This document shows positions 11,462-22,022 of a DNA stretch of 64,000 nt, piece after piece. The position numbers were made by a program, and so were the translations under genes. The notes beneath the pieces were generated by a model. That model saw only the letters and a program-made list of their open reading frames with translations, did no database searches and had not been told where the DNA came from. The stretch covers positions 7,070,501 to 7,134,500 of the forward strand of contig CM026560.1 of assembly GCA_015143295.1 (NCBI GenBank), given 5' to 3'. The stretch's first letter is position 1. Every line of letters begins with the position of its first letter. The DNA comes from Tetracentron sinense. Its lineage: Eukaryota; Streptophyta; Magnoliopsida; Trochodendrales; Trochodendraceae.

Positions 11462-13926
11462 CACATAATTACACGCATCAATAATGATATAATAAACCGT
11501 TCAATTTACATGTTATAGATAAATAGAACAATATATAATAAATTGTGACCCAAAGTCACTTAGGGTTACATCACCTTAACCGAGGTTCTCAACCTCACAT
11601 TATTTTCCAATTATGGGGTTTAGTTATGAATGTATTCATATTACCAAGTTATCATTTTAATCATCAATCATGTTTCATTTCGAGTCCTTAGACTCTATTA
11701 ACTGGCCACAACCCACAAATGTTTAGCTTAAAGTCTCTAAATCATAACCATACATAGAGCCATTTAGACTCACACATCCTGTTCCGGATTTCACCCGAAT
11801 ACAACCAAATCTTAGGCATACCAACCCAACTCACCTGGAATCCGACGATTCCATACTGAACCTTGAGTACACCAAATAAGACAATTAAACCAACCCTGAG
11901 TATACCGACTCAAACAACTTCGTATCCGAATCTTACACACACAACATGGGCATTCACCTAATAAGGACATATTTTTCCATTCTACTGACTGGCAACATCT
12001 ACCATGTATTCACGGCCATCCCCTGGGTATCAGTCAAGAAGGAACCCCGATCAACCTGCCTACCGTCATCTTCTAGCTAGTCTATGGAGGAACCCTGACA
12101 TCTTTACCAATGCCGACATCTTTTGACGTTCCACCAACAAGGGACCCCTATTGACACGGTGCCGACATCTTCTGACCCAACCTGAGAGGAACCCCGGACT
12201 ATACACTATCTGATGTTCAGTCACTTTAAGCTCCCTAGGACTCTGACATCTCCTGACTATTTGTCATGGAGGAACCACGGGCCATGCAGGATACTGCCAC
12301 TCCTGACCTAGTTCAAGAGGCAGCACAGACGATCTAGACAGACAGACCGACATCTCCCGACTATCAGTAATAGAGGACCCCTGAGCCTTACTGGACACCG
12401 TCTCTCCTGACCTAATCAAAGAGGAACCACAGACTATACTTTTGACCCTGGTTAGGTTTTCTAACCACAGATTAACCCTAGTTAACTCAAGCCTCGCTTG
12501 ATTAATTGAAATACTTGAGCCTTGCACCTGTGAACCAAATCCGGTAACACACCGTCTCATTAGGGAACGTTTCCAGGCTAATGGATGTGTCCATAGCCTT
12601 ATACGACCTACAAAACAATTTTTTGTCACCCTAAAGTAGCGATACAATTTACCTAGGACCCGATCTGGGCTCCCCAAATGACCACATAAAATCACAACAT
12701 CACATAGGGGTCTCTGACCCTTTTTTCATCCACGCAATTCACATAGTGAGCCTAAATCCAAGGTTTTGACACCCTAGACCAAGGGCCACACCCCTCTACT
12801 CATTTTTCACGTAAATCCAACCCTTCCACACATCACATAGGGGTCTCTAACCCATTTTATTCACGCTATTTCAAACCACGCCATGAAGATCGCATAGAGT
12901 CTAAATTTTGAACTGCGAACAGGCCAAACTGAGGCTACATCGCTCTACTCTGATCAAATCCCTTCACAAATCCATCCATGCATCACATAGGGTCTCCAAC
13001 CCATTTCATTCACGGCATAAAATAAAACACGTCATTCCAATGAAAAGAAAATAGCATAAAATAGGGGAAAAGTAGAGAATGAAAGGGGTTTTTACTTGTT
13101 TCACGTGTTTCGAGGCCTCATAGGTAAAAAAAAAAAACTAACGCGTTCCCCATAATGATCAACCTCGGGGTAGAGTGCATACAACTTTCTCTCTCCACTT
13201 TCTCTCTCTCTAGTTTCTCTCTCTCTCTCTAAAACACTCGGACCGAATGTGTCTGAGAAAAAAAATTAAACTAAAGGTTTGCCTTATATATAGACAATGG
13301 GGTTGGATCTGGTGCAATAGTACATGAGCAAAAATGGTGTGGCACTTTGACCGATTTGACTAGGTTTGACCAATTTGACCAAGTTTGACCGGATCTCCGA
13401 TTCTCACATATACAACCCACGTAACCCTGCCAAACGACGTCTGATTTCAACGAAACTTTAGGTGACCGAACTCAAGGTAGTCCGACACTTGCTGCAAAAT
13501 TTTTAGGGAAAAATACAAAATTTTGATTGTAAAAAGCAAGTCCGGATGAAAACTGTAAAACCCACTAATTTTCTGATTTTGGATACAAAACACTTTGTTT
13601 CTTCATTTGAGATAACTAACTGCTTAGACGACAGACATTAGTCCCCACGGCCTATCGGCACGCACTGGTACCAGCCGCACAGATTTGTATTAGGACCCCA
13701 ATAATTATTGAATCCCACTTAAATTTCAAAAATCTGTAAATCTCCTGTTTTCTTGATTTTCTTACATAAAATGACCCTGCGCTCCTGCGGGACGATACCT
13801 AACAGCATCGATATGACAGGTGAAGGTCCCGGTAATAATTTAACAATCAATTAATTAACTAACCTCAATTAAGGACCCATAAACGCATAATTTTATTATA
13901 TTAAAATTCTGGGTCATTATAGAGAG
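11462..13926. repeat. Repeat-derived region J (probable LTR, minus)
   Basis: There is no coding evidence. At 12000-12430 are degenerate tandem units built around gacatcttctgac and aggaaccc. At 12700-13030 the phrase cacatagggtctctaaccc recurs. A CT dinucleotide tract lies at 13190-13230. The right edge reads, on minus, TATAATGACCCAGAATTTT, similar to the left edge of the LTR at 62881 (TATAACGACCCCAAAA). This suggests an LTR with a non-canonical TA start, but I found no matching target duplication. LTR A appears inserted next to or in it. Confidence 0.35.
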
Positions 13927-14179
13927 AGTGACATGTATTTTGGGATTTTTTTTTGGGGATTTCATGTAGGCTTGAGTTAGTAACTCAAGTGTTGGACCTT
14001 TTATACATATTGTAGTTTTTATTTAGTCTTGTATCTATGTTAACACTTGGAAGAACTTTTATATAGAAGAAATTTTTAGGTTCGTTATTTGTCATGCCTT
14101 GTATATGTTTTGCAGGATGGTTTCAATTATAAGTCACATCGCCAAAATCTCATTTCTCCTATGTGGGATTTTGGGGTGT
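13927..14179 (+). mobile_element. LTR fragment I (3' end of a K-like LTR)
   Basis: From gagagagtgacatgtatttt to the terminal GGGGTGTTACA this matches the last 250 bp of LTR K (58550-58798), including the shared line aatttttaggttcg. Its left part is missing, replaced by region J. It abuts LTR G, whose first 230 bp are absent, so I (with J and A) probably inserted into G. Confidence 0.55.
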
Positions 14180-15254
14180 TACAGCTTTGCTCCAAAGGAA
14201 GTTAATGGCCCTTCCAATCAATGTTCTTTAATCTTTTCTTCTTTTCTTTGATCGAAAAACCTTTCTTGATCAATTCCATTCAAACTCTATGATATTTTAT
14301 TCTTTTCTTGAATGCAAGATCCTTTCATAAAGATTGGTTCTAATATTATTTAAGATTGGTTTTGATATTATTCAAGATCAAAAAAAAAATCGAGAGAAGA
14401 AAGAAGAAGGGAGGGTTGGCCGTACAACCCAAGAGGGAGAAGGATGGGCGTCAAATAAGGGGGGGAGAGAGAAAACGTGGGAGAGAGAGAGAGGAGATCT
14501 CTTATGGTGGACTTTCCACCCTATGGGGTCTATTTATAGACCCTTTGATTGCTAACTTGTAGATCAAGTTAAACTCCTCTTTCTAAATTATAATCCAATT
14601 AGAATCCTCTTTTTTGCATATTAAGTTAGAGATAAACTCCATTTTCTAATTCTATTATGATTATCCCGCTTTGGATTTTCGATTGAGGTTTTGTCATTGA
14701 AAATGATTGATTTTGGAAAAGCTTTCTTCACGAAAGTTGTAGATATTTTCAATGGCTTCGAAATGATATATACTTACGGACCAAAATCGGTGTCACGACC
14801 CGACTTAAACTTAACATTTCACTAATGAAATGTAAGAGTAATCCGTCCGTGAGATCATTTTTATTATAGTTTGCGGAAGCGTAAATTATCAAGGGAATTT
14901 AAAACATTTTAAACCCTTATCTATCCATACGCAATAGCCATCATAACCATGTCTATAATTAAAGTTAAGGTTTATATAACCAACTTAATTACATCAAAAT
15001 GAACATATCACAAAATGTAACAGCATAGTCAAAAGCGACTCCGTCTTTTTTCGAACGTCACTTTCAAGTTGTTCTTTCACTGATCATCTGGCGACATAAA
15101 AAGTCAGTGAGCTATGAAGCCCAATAAGAATATTCCATAATATTATGCTGAACAATAAGTTAGAATAAGCATAATAAAACTTTTAGATAACAACTTTATT
15201 ACAAGAATATAATATTAAACCATTTACTTTATACATCTTTTACTTTGGATCTGA

Positions 15255-15835
15255 TTTATCTTAACTCTGTCTCTCAAGTTGATCATTGAAAGGTACCTCT
15301 TTAGACTCACCCCATCTTGGAGTTATCATTAACCCCTTATGAGTTTTTGTCTTAGGCTCACCCCGTCTTGGAGTTTTCATTAACCCCTCATGAGTTTTTG
15401 CCTTAGGCTCACCCCGTCTTAAAGTTTTCATTAACCTCTCATGAGTTTTTGCCAAATGATATCCCTTTGCCTTACCACTATCTTGAGACCTTTTTAAGAT
15501 AAACAATTTTTATCTTTCCTTTATCTTTTCTTTTATCTTCCAGACTTATCTTAATTTCGTCTCTCAAGATGATTACTGCAAGGTACCTCTTTAGACTCAC
15601 CCTGTCTTGGAGTTTTCATTAACCCCTCATGAGTTTTTGTCTTAGACTCACCCCGTCTTGGAGTTATCATTAACCCCTCATGAGTTTTTGGCTTTGGCTC
15701 ACCCTGTCTTAGAATTTTCATTAACCCCTCATGAGTTTTTGCCAACTGGTATCCATTTGCCTTACCACTATCTTGAGGCCTTTTTAAGATACGGGTATTT
15801 ATCTTTTCCTTGTTTTCTCTTTAAGACATTATAAG
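15255..15835. repeat. Higher-order tandem repeat in LTR H
   Basis: A 51-bp unit (core caccccgtcttggagtt...taacccctcatgag) is repeated three times at 15301-15455 and three times at 15591-15745. Each triplet sits in a roughly 290-bp block that is itself duplicated in tandem. The small minus-strand frames here merely translate the repeat. Confidence 0.85.
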
Positions 15836-16207
15836 ATAATAATTTCATATAAATCACAACATTATGATTATACACTTTTCATTCTAATTATCTTTATTAT
15901 AGTTATCTCATAACTATAATCTTATAATTTAGAATAATTCTTTTTCATATTTCAAATACATCATTTCTCTTATCATAAATTAGAATGTAATATACTGTAG
16001 CACCCCGGACTTTTTCATCCTTAATGAATAGCACATTCGTAGCTAATTGGCCGTTTTTGTAGTCTAATTAATAAATAAGGGAGAAATCGGAAATTCCAAA
16101 ACGTCAGAAATGTTCGTTTTCGAAAGACGGATCCAACGCAAGTTGAATCGTCGAAATCCGACGAGCGAGTCAAAAGATATGGTCAAAACAGTCCAGACAT
16201 AACAGGG

Positions 16208-16395
16208 CAGCGATCGCTCGGTCATTACCTGCAATCGATCGGTCAACCACCGATCGCTCGATAGCTGTCGCACGGTTAACTTTTTTGTATGGGGAAAAAT
16301 TCCAGAGAGTGTGTTTTTGACCGATCTCTCGTTCATAACACCGATCGACCGGTAAGCCACCGATTGCTCGGTCCATACCACCGATCGATCGGTCA
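16208..16395. repeat. Palindrome array in U3 of LTR B
   Basis: Repeated cgatcgctcggt, gatcgatcggt and related near-palindromes lie about 50-240 bp upstream of the TATA box at 16449, as in LTR A. Confidence 0.8.
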
Positions 16396-16448
16396 TACGC
16401 AGATTTTCTTCATTAAGGGTGTTTAAGACTTTAACCATCACCCTTTGC

Positions 16449-16458
16449 CTATAAAAGG
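16449..16458 (+). promoter_or_regulatory. LTR B TATA box
   Basis: The string ctataaaagg lies in the same CCTTTGCCTATAAAAGG context as in LTR A. It is followed by gggtttcacaaaccc and a purine-rich leader. Confidence 0.6.
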
Positions 16459-17408
16459 GCTGGGTTCGTGCCTTAGGGTTTCACAAACCCTTTGTGCATT
16501 ATTTTGAGGGATTTGAAGAAGAGAAGAAGGAGAGGACTTGGTGATCGTTCAAGCTTGTGGAAGATCAAGTTCTTCCTTTCCATTTGGTGTTTTCCAACCA
16601 CGAACTCACTGTTCTTGCTTGTTCCAACCATTGGGAGTCAAACTCATTGATTTCTCTAAGGTAGATACACTCTACTACAATCTTGCAATCCTACTAGTCA
16701 CTAACTATGATTCTTCTTATCTACGCCCTATCTATGTGTATTGATTTTATGTATGGAAAGGTGTGATTATATATATACTTGGATGAAGGTTACTATTATG
16801 ATGCACTCTAAGTGTTTGATAAAATACCTCTAAGGGATTCTATGCTTAAATACGATGATTTCTCTCATTAAGTGCATATGCTCGCATGTCTCGCATAAAC
16901 CGATGGTTTCCATGGATTTCTCCAAGTACAAACAAAGGTTTTTCACGAAAAGACGAATAATGAATGATTCTAAGTAACTCTATGATTTCTCTAAGATCGT
17001 TTCACAAGCTCTAAGGATCATACCATGCTCACAAGGAAACTCTATGATAATGCTCTAAGATCGTCTCACAAGCTCCACGGATCACAATGAAATGCTATAA
17101 GATCTCTAAGGTTATGCTCTATGGAAATGCTCTAAGGTTATTGCTCTATGCTCTATGTCTCTACGGATCACAATGACTCTAAGTAATTCCATGAACTCAT
17201 AAGAACTCATAAGGCTATGATTATCGATTGACTCACACGGTTACAGTTTTGGTTTTTGAATATTATCTCGCATACGTTTTCACGGTTTCCATGCTTTAAG
17301 GAAATTACGGATTTCATTCTCCATGTCTTGTATGCTCTATGCCTAACCGCTTTATTGTTATTAGTTTGTACACACTGAGTATTCCATGCTTAGTCGATAT
17401 TGTTATGA

Positions 17409-17549
17409 TCGGCAGGTGCTCGGGTTCCATTTGATTTGTGTGGCGAAGAACCTTGGGTCGAGGAAGAGTACCGTGACCCGGAGCCTTCCATGGATCACTA
17501 TCATGACGATGGTGCTTTAGATAGGAGTCGTGACTTCGATTTCTGTTGA
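17409..17549 (+). CDS. LTR-embedded small frame, copy B (acidic PWV peptide)
   Basis: This is an open frame of 46 codons ending in TGA at 17547-17549. It overlaps a splice-acceptor-like CAG at 17412-17414, then reads FDLCGEEPWVEEEYRDPEP and ends DFDFC. The peptide, its frame and the stop position match copy A, although the stop codons differ (TAA against TGA). The composition is strongly acidic. There is no ATG before the conserved core. In a complete element this would lie in the R-U5 leader, upstream of gag. The function is unknown. Confidence 0.45.
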   Translation, partial: SAGARVPFDLCGEEPWVEEEYRDPEPSMDHYHDDGALDRSRDFDFC

Positions 17550-18129
17550 TCGACCGACTTAGAACTTGTGTCATTTTGTTATGTGAGTGTGGGGTTTGTC
17601 CACTCCACTTTTGGGTTTCTTACACATGTATACTTGTTGGTTCTTACTTGAGCCAAGTTATAGGAGTATTCATTTTGCTTCCGCTATGTTTAGTATTTTA
17701 TTTTCCGCTGTGCATTGTATTTCGTTTCCGCTATGTATATTCAGGTACTCTGATAGGTTTCCACGTGTGCCTTATGTATCATACTGGAGGTATGATATGG
17801 CGGTCACGAGTCAAGGTATCCTTAACTCCTAGGGGGTATTTTGGGTCGCGACATATACGTAGAAAATATAACAATAAAGTATCATTACTTTATATTTTTA
17901 GCACTTTACCATAGCATCACATTTATTATTTTTAGCATAGTATTCTTTTACTATTTTTCAGCATTCCAACATAGCATCAACATAGTATTATTTTACTATT
18001 TTCCAACATATCCACATAATATCATCAAATAATAATTTATTATTCAGAATATAATAGAATATTCATTTCTTCTCATAGTATTTATTTCGAAAATACTAAC
18101 CTCTATTCTAAATCGTTATTTAGAATATT

Positions 18130-18515
18130 AATTCAAAATTTTACTTACTAACCTTCATTCTAAAATATTATTCAAAATAATATTATCGAATATAACTTAC
18201 TTATTTCATCTTATTTTAACAATATTTGCCTTTACTAACCTTCATTCTAAAATATTATTCAAAATAATATTATCGAATACAACTTACTTATTTCATCTTA
18301 TTTTAACAATACTTGCCTTTACTAACCTTCATTCTAAAATATTATTCAAAATAATATTATCTAATATAACTTACTTATTTCATCTTATTTTAACAATACT
18401 TGCCTTTACTAACCTTCCTTCTAAAATATTATTCAAAATAATATTATCGAATATAACTTACTAACCTTCATTCTAAAATGTTATTCAAAATAATATTATC
18501 GAATATAACTTACTC
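18130..18515. repeat. 87-bp tandem repeat in LTR H
   Basis: A unit running from tttactaaccttcattctaaa to ttttaacaat repeats with a period near 87 bp for about three full copies plus shortened ones. It contains the palindromic core aatattattcaaaataatatt. Confidence 0.85.
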
Positions 18516-19829
18516 TTTTTACTGAAACCAAAGTAGGGCTTGGCACGATCCCTTTCTTCTTTTCTTTCTTTCTTTCTTCTTCTTTTTCTCTTCCTTTTTC
18601 CTTTCTTTATTTCTTCTTTCTTTCCTCTTTTTCTCCCTTGCTCTCTCACTATCCCCTCATGGTTTGGACCAAGTGAATACCAAAGTGGGTGTGTGGGTCT
18701 TCTAGTCTCTCAAGAAGTTGTCACCATGGACTGAGCATCTAAATGGGCGTGTAGGGTCTCCTTATATAGGCAAGGCTTTGGCCTCTAATAAATGTAGGTT
18801 CACTCATTTGTCATTACTCTTGGTTCATTCCCTTTATTAATTCATGATTCATGAATTATATTATTTTCATGTATCCAATTAAATTAGTACATTCCCTTAA
18901 ATAGGTTTATCTAGTCCATGATGCATGTATCACTTGTGCACATGCACTAACCTAACCATAGTTCACTTTAACTCATGGTTAAGTTATTTAATAAAAGCCA
19001 CAATACATGTATCCTATTAATTAGATTATTTCCCCCAAGTTACCTTCATGGTTAAGTTAATTACTAACCATGGTTGGGTGTGAGCTTGTTCAAAGTATGA
19101 GATTTAATTCTCTTCACCCATTAAATTGGATTCATGGATATCCAAGCTTGATAAGTGACTTAACTAACCAAGGTGACATACTTAATCATAGTTAACAAGG
19201 ATAGGCGTGGATCACTCTCTAGATAAGAGACCTTTGGTCTATCTCATTTCTTTTGGTTCTTGAATGTCATAATTTCTTTTATTCTAGCATTCTTTTAACT
19301 AAGGTATATATTTTAACCCATGGTCTAACCATGGTTTGATGTGTGGTATAACCCTATGTTTATCATGGTCCATGTATCACACCAATTCATTGATTACATT
19401 CATGGTTAACTAATTATTTTAACCACAATTCATGTATCACCAAGGTGGGCGTGTACATTGTACATGGCTTAAGGGTTAATGCCCTATCAACTAAGTTCAT
19501 AACCCCATGGTTAACTTCCTTAACTTGAGTTCACACCCCTAGGGTCATTAAAGTGGGCGTGAGCTTTGGTTCATCCCTCTTATATTTCTTTGATTAAATC
19601 CACATGATCATCATCACACTTTCTTAACTCCACTAATTAACTCATGATTAACTCATCATAGTTAATTTACTCTAACCCCAGTTAATCTTGGACGTCCCTT
19701 TTTTGTGGTATTGACATGTGGCATTTGCCATGTGTCCTCCTCTTAGCTCATGATCAACTTTTTCCTTAAATAAATGGGCATCCACCCTTGGATATTGCCA
19801 CTTGTCATGATCCAATTTACTTTAGTATT

Positions 19830-20060
19830 AAATACTTATTTTAACACTAAGCATTATACATTAAGCTTAATATATATTCTATTATCACTTAATTAAATTA
19901 CTTTAGTGTTAATTTCCCAAATTAACACTAAGCTTTATACATTAAGCTTAATATATATTCCATTATCACCTAATTAAATTACTTTAGTGTTAAATACCTA
20001 TATTAACACTAAGCTTTATGTATTAAGCTTAATATACTCCATTATCACCTAATTAAGTAA
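19830..20060. repeat. Tandem repeat with ttaacact/agtgttaa palindromes
   Basis: About three units of 80-90 bp contain actttagtgttaa, then ttaacactaagctt, then attaagcttaatatat. Each unit can fold on itself. It lies in the U3 end of LTR H. Confidence 0.75.
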
Positions 20061-21772
20061 TGTAATGACTTATATACTTAGGTAATACTAGGAATTACTA
20101 AATATTCAGTCATATACTGAATATATATAATATTTTTATTTCTAAAAATATTCAGGTCGTTACAATCGGAGTTACAGTCATAGAGTAATGGCCAAAACAC
20201 TGAAACTGTATCGATTCTCATAATCAAATACAAATCCGAAAATCCACAAAGCAAATCAAATAGAAATTCCAATTAAATCAAAATAGAAAATCTTCTAATA
20301 TAATTAGAAGTCCCCTTTTAATTCCCTTATCTATTTCTAATCCAATTAGGAATCAAATCTTTAATCAGAAACTAACCATTAGCAACTTAATTAAAGATAA
20401 TAGAGAATTAACATTAGAGTGGGGCGTCCCACCCTAGGTGGGCTCCACATATCTCTCACGCCCTTTTTGAAGTATTACACTCCTTGTTGGTCACCTTTTG
20501 ATCTTTATCAAAACCCCATATGGGTCCTACCCATTTGGTTAATCACATCTTATGTGATTTCACCTATAAGGTTTCACTATACCATATAGTGAATTACATG
20601 GAGAAATTAATTAATTTAATTCTAAATTAAATTAAAAGCCTTGAGAAGGGCCTAGTGTGTGGGATCTAAAGAGATCTCTTATTTCCGGTTGTGGGACCAA
20701 GTGCTTAACCTTTTTGGTTAAAGCCTTGTTACTAGGAAACACTTTGCTATAGCTCCATCAGGATCATAGAATTTTATTTATGTCCCTGGACTTCCACCAA
20801 TCACAATAGTGTCCATTAACACAATGTGACTAACCTCCAGAAATTAAAGAATTGCTTGTAAGTACTATCTCACAATATATTTACAAATAAATCATTTCAC
20901 AATCCGATATCACATGTAAGCTTCCGGGATTGGAACAAGTCCATTGTCTAGTCCCTAGCTTATGAATAGAACTCTTTCTCATGAATACTTTTTCATTGAA
21001 CTGAACTCCCAAAAAACTTTTGAAGAAACATTAGAAACGAACTGACATATATATATTTATATATATACTTTTCCATATTGAAAAATATCAACTTCGATAA
21101 AGACCATTTTATCGAAAAGCACCAGTACTAGATTTAACAGTTCAATTCAACAAGTATCACCTTAATATCATTATATCCAATTAAAGAGTAGTGGATTCGT
21201 TATTGAGTGTTTACACACTTCTCTAAACATTATGTACATGACTCAACATACCCAGAGTTAGTCCTATGAATTGGATATTCCCGATTGGCACATTAAAGCT
21301 ATATAGATAGATGTTTAAGAAGATGTTAACCTCTCAAGTCTAAGGATAATTTGTCGAATGGATAACCCTAATACAATCTGATAGTGTATTCTATAGGGTA
21401 TCCACTAGTGACCTCGTTCAGTATTATGTACTTGCTACATATGCTCAAATGTTAGTCAAGAGTCAACACTCTCTGTGAATGAGATTCATCACACTATCTT
21501 ATAGAACTACACATGTGCAAGCCATGATGAAGTACGACGCCCAACCAGTAGTACTCTAGAGGCTTCGAACAATATTAGGTTTACAAGGAACTGGAAAATC
21601 ATATCTCCTTCGCAACCTTTGCATGATTTTCCTACAATGTTACCTATGGAACTTTATGTCATCATCAAATGAGATAGTAATTATTATAAATACCCTTTAT
21701 TGTTGGTTATGTGAATACGATGCTTCTCTAATCAACATAGAAATTGGCTTTCGATGGCATATATGTCCAACA

Positions 21773-21924
21773 ATAGGTTGATCAAGTATATCAGCTACTT
21801 GCTGAAACCCAGGTGGTGGAATTGGAGGAGAAACTGGCATCTGAGAGGCGGAATCTACTGCCGTCTCAGGTATGATACCATTAAATTGTCGAGAAATCCT
21901 ACGAGATCGACCACGATGCCTCAT
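21773..21924 (-). pseudogene. Gypsy element D, gag N-terminus (truncated)
   Basis: Reading minus from an ATG at 21922-21924 gives about 50 codons with a basic start (RHRGRSRRISRQ) and a proline-rich stretch (PVSPPIPPPGF), typical of the start of plant Ty3/gypsy gag. The frame also opens further upstream, but the first codons there (MVSEHQ) are the primer binding site, so the inner ATG is the likelier start. The gene is cut at 21773 by LTR G. The rest should lie left of the window. Confidence 0.55.
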
Positions 21925-22010
21925 GAACTCTAAAAAATATAAGACTAAACTTAGAACCCATGATATGTATCTAGATACTGTGCAGGTGTCTACAGAACCT
22001 AAAACCTGAT

Positions 22011-22022
22011 GCTCTGATACCA
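22011..22022 (-). other. Gypsy element D primer binding site
   Basis: Minus reads TGGTATCAGAGC (initiator Met tRNA type), five bases inside the LTR edge at 22028. Confidence 0.85.

Larger units (their letters stand above)
15996..17853 (+). mobile_element. Solo LTR B (gypsy-type)
   Basis: It is 1858 bp, starts TGTAGCACCCCGG and ends GGGTCGCGACA, with a perfect duplication tatac at 15991-15995 and 17854-17858. It has no interior, so it is a solo LTR left by recombination. Order inside: palindrome array (16208-16395), TATA box (16449-16458), CT/GA-rich leader, possible splice donor AAG/GTAGATAC at 16662, tandem block (16975-17175), hairpin (17373-17395), conserved small frame, end. It belongs to the same family as LTR A and is related to C. 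Confidence 0.9.
14791..20164 (-). mobile_element. LTR H, about 3.5 kb solo LTR, host of B
   Basis: It starts TGTCACGACCCG, ends GGTCGTTACA, and is flanked by a perfect duplication atcgg (14786-14790 and 20165-20169). Without insert B it is about 3.5 kb. The minus orientation is shown by a TATA box (18761-18770, minus CCTATATAAG) and a purine-rich leader (minus of 18540-18640). U3 (18900-20164) is full of ttaaccatggttaa-type palindromes. No primer site or protein motif is present, so it looks like a solo LTR. Confidence 0.7.
14180..21772 (-). mobile_element. LTR G (LARD1-related, left end missing), host of H
   Basis: 14180-14790 and 20165-21772 together form about 2.2 kb colinear with the LARD1 LTR, ending in the same TATGTCCAACA at 21772. 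The first 230 bp (tgaaagtatgcc start) are missing at the left. A segment at 14660-14790 plus 20165-20260 matches LARD1's internal leader (7440-7680) rather than its LTR. The right flank atagg (21773-21777) is the expected duplication. G interrupts the gag start of gypsy element D. Confidence 0.7.

Noticed and set aside
12264-12695. 143-codon minus frame in region J
   Set aside because: It spans degenerate tandem units and resembles no family; codon composition follows the repeat.
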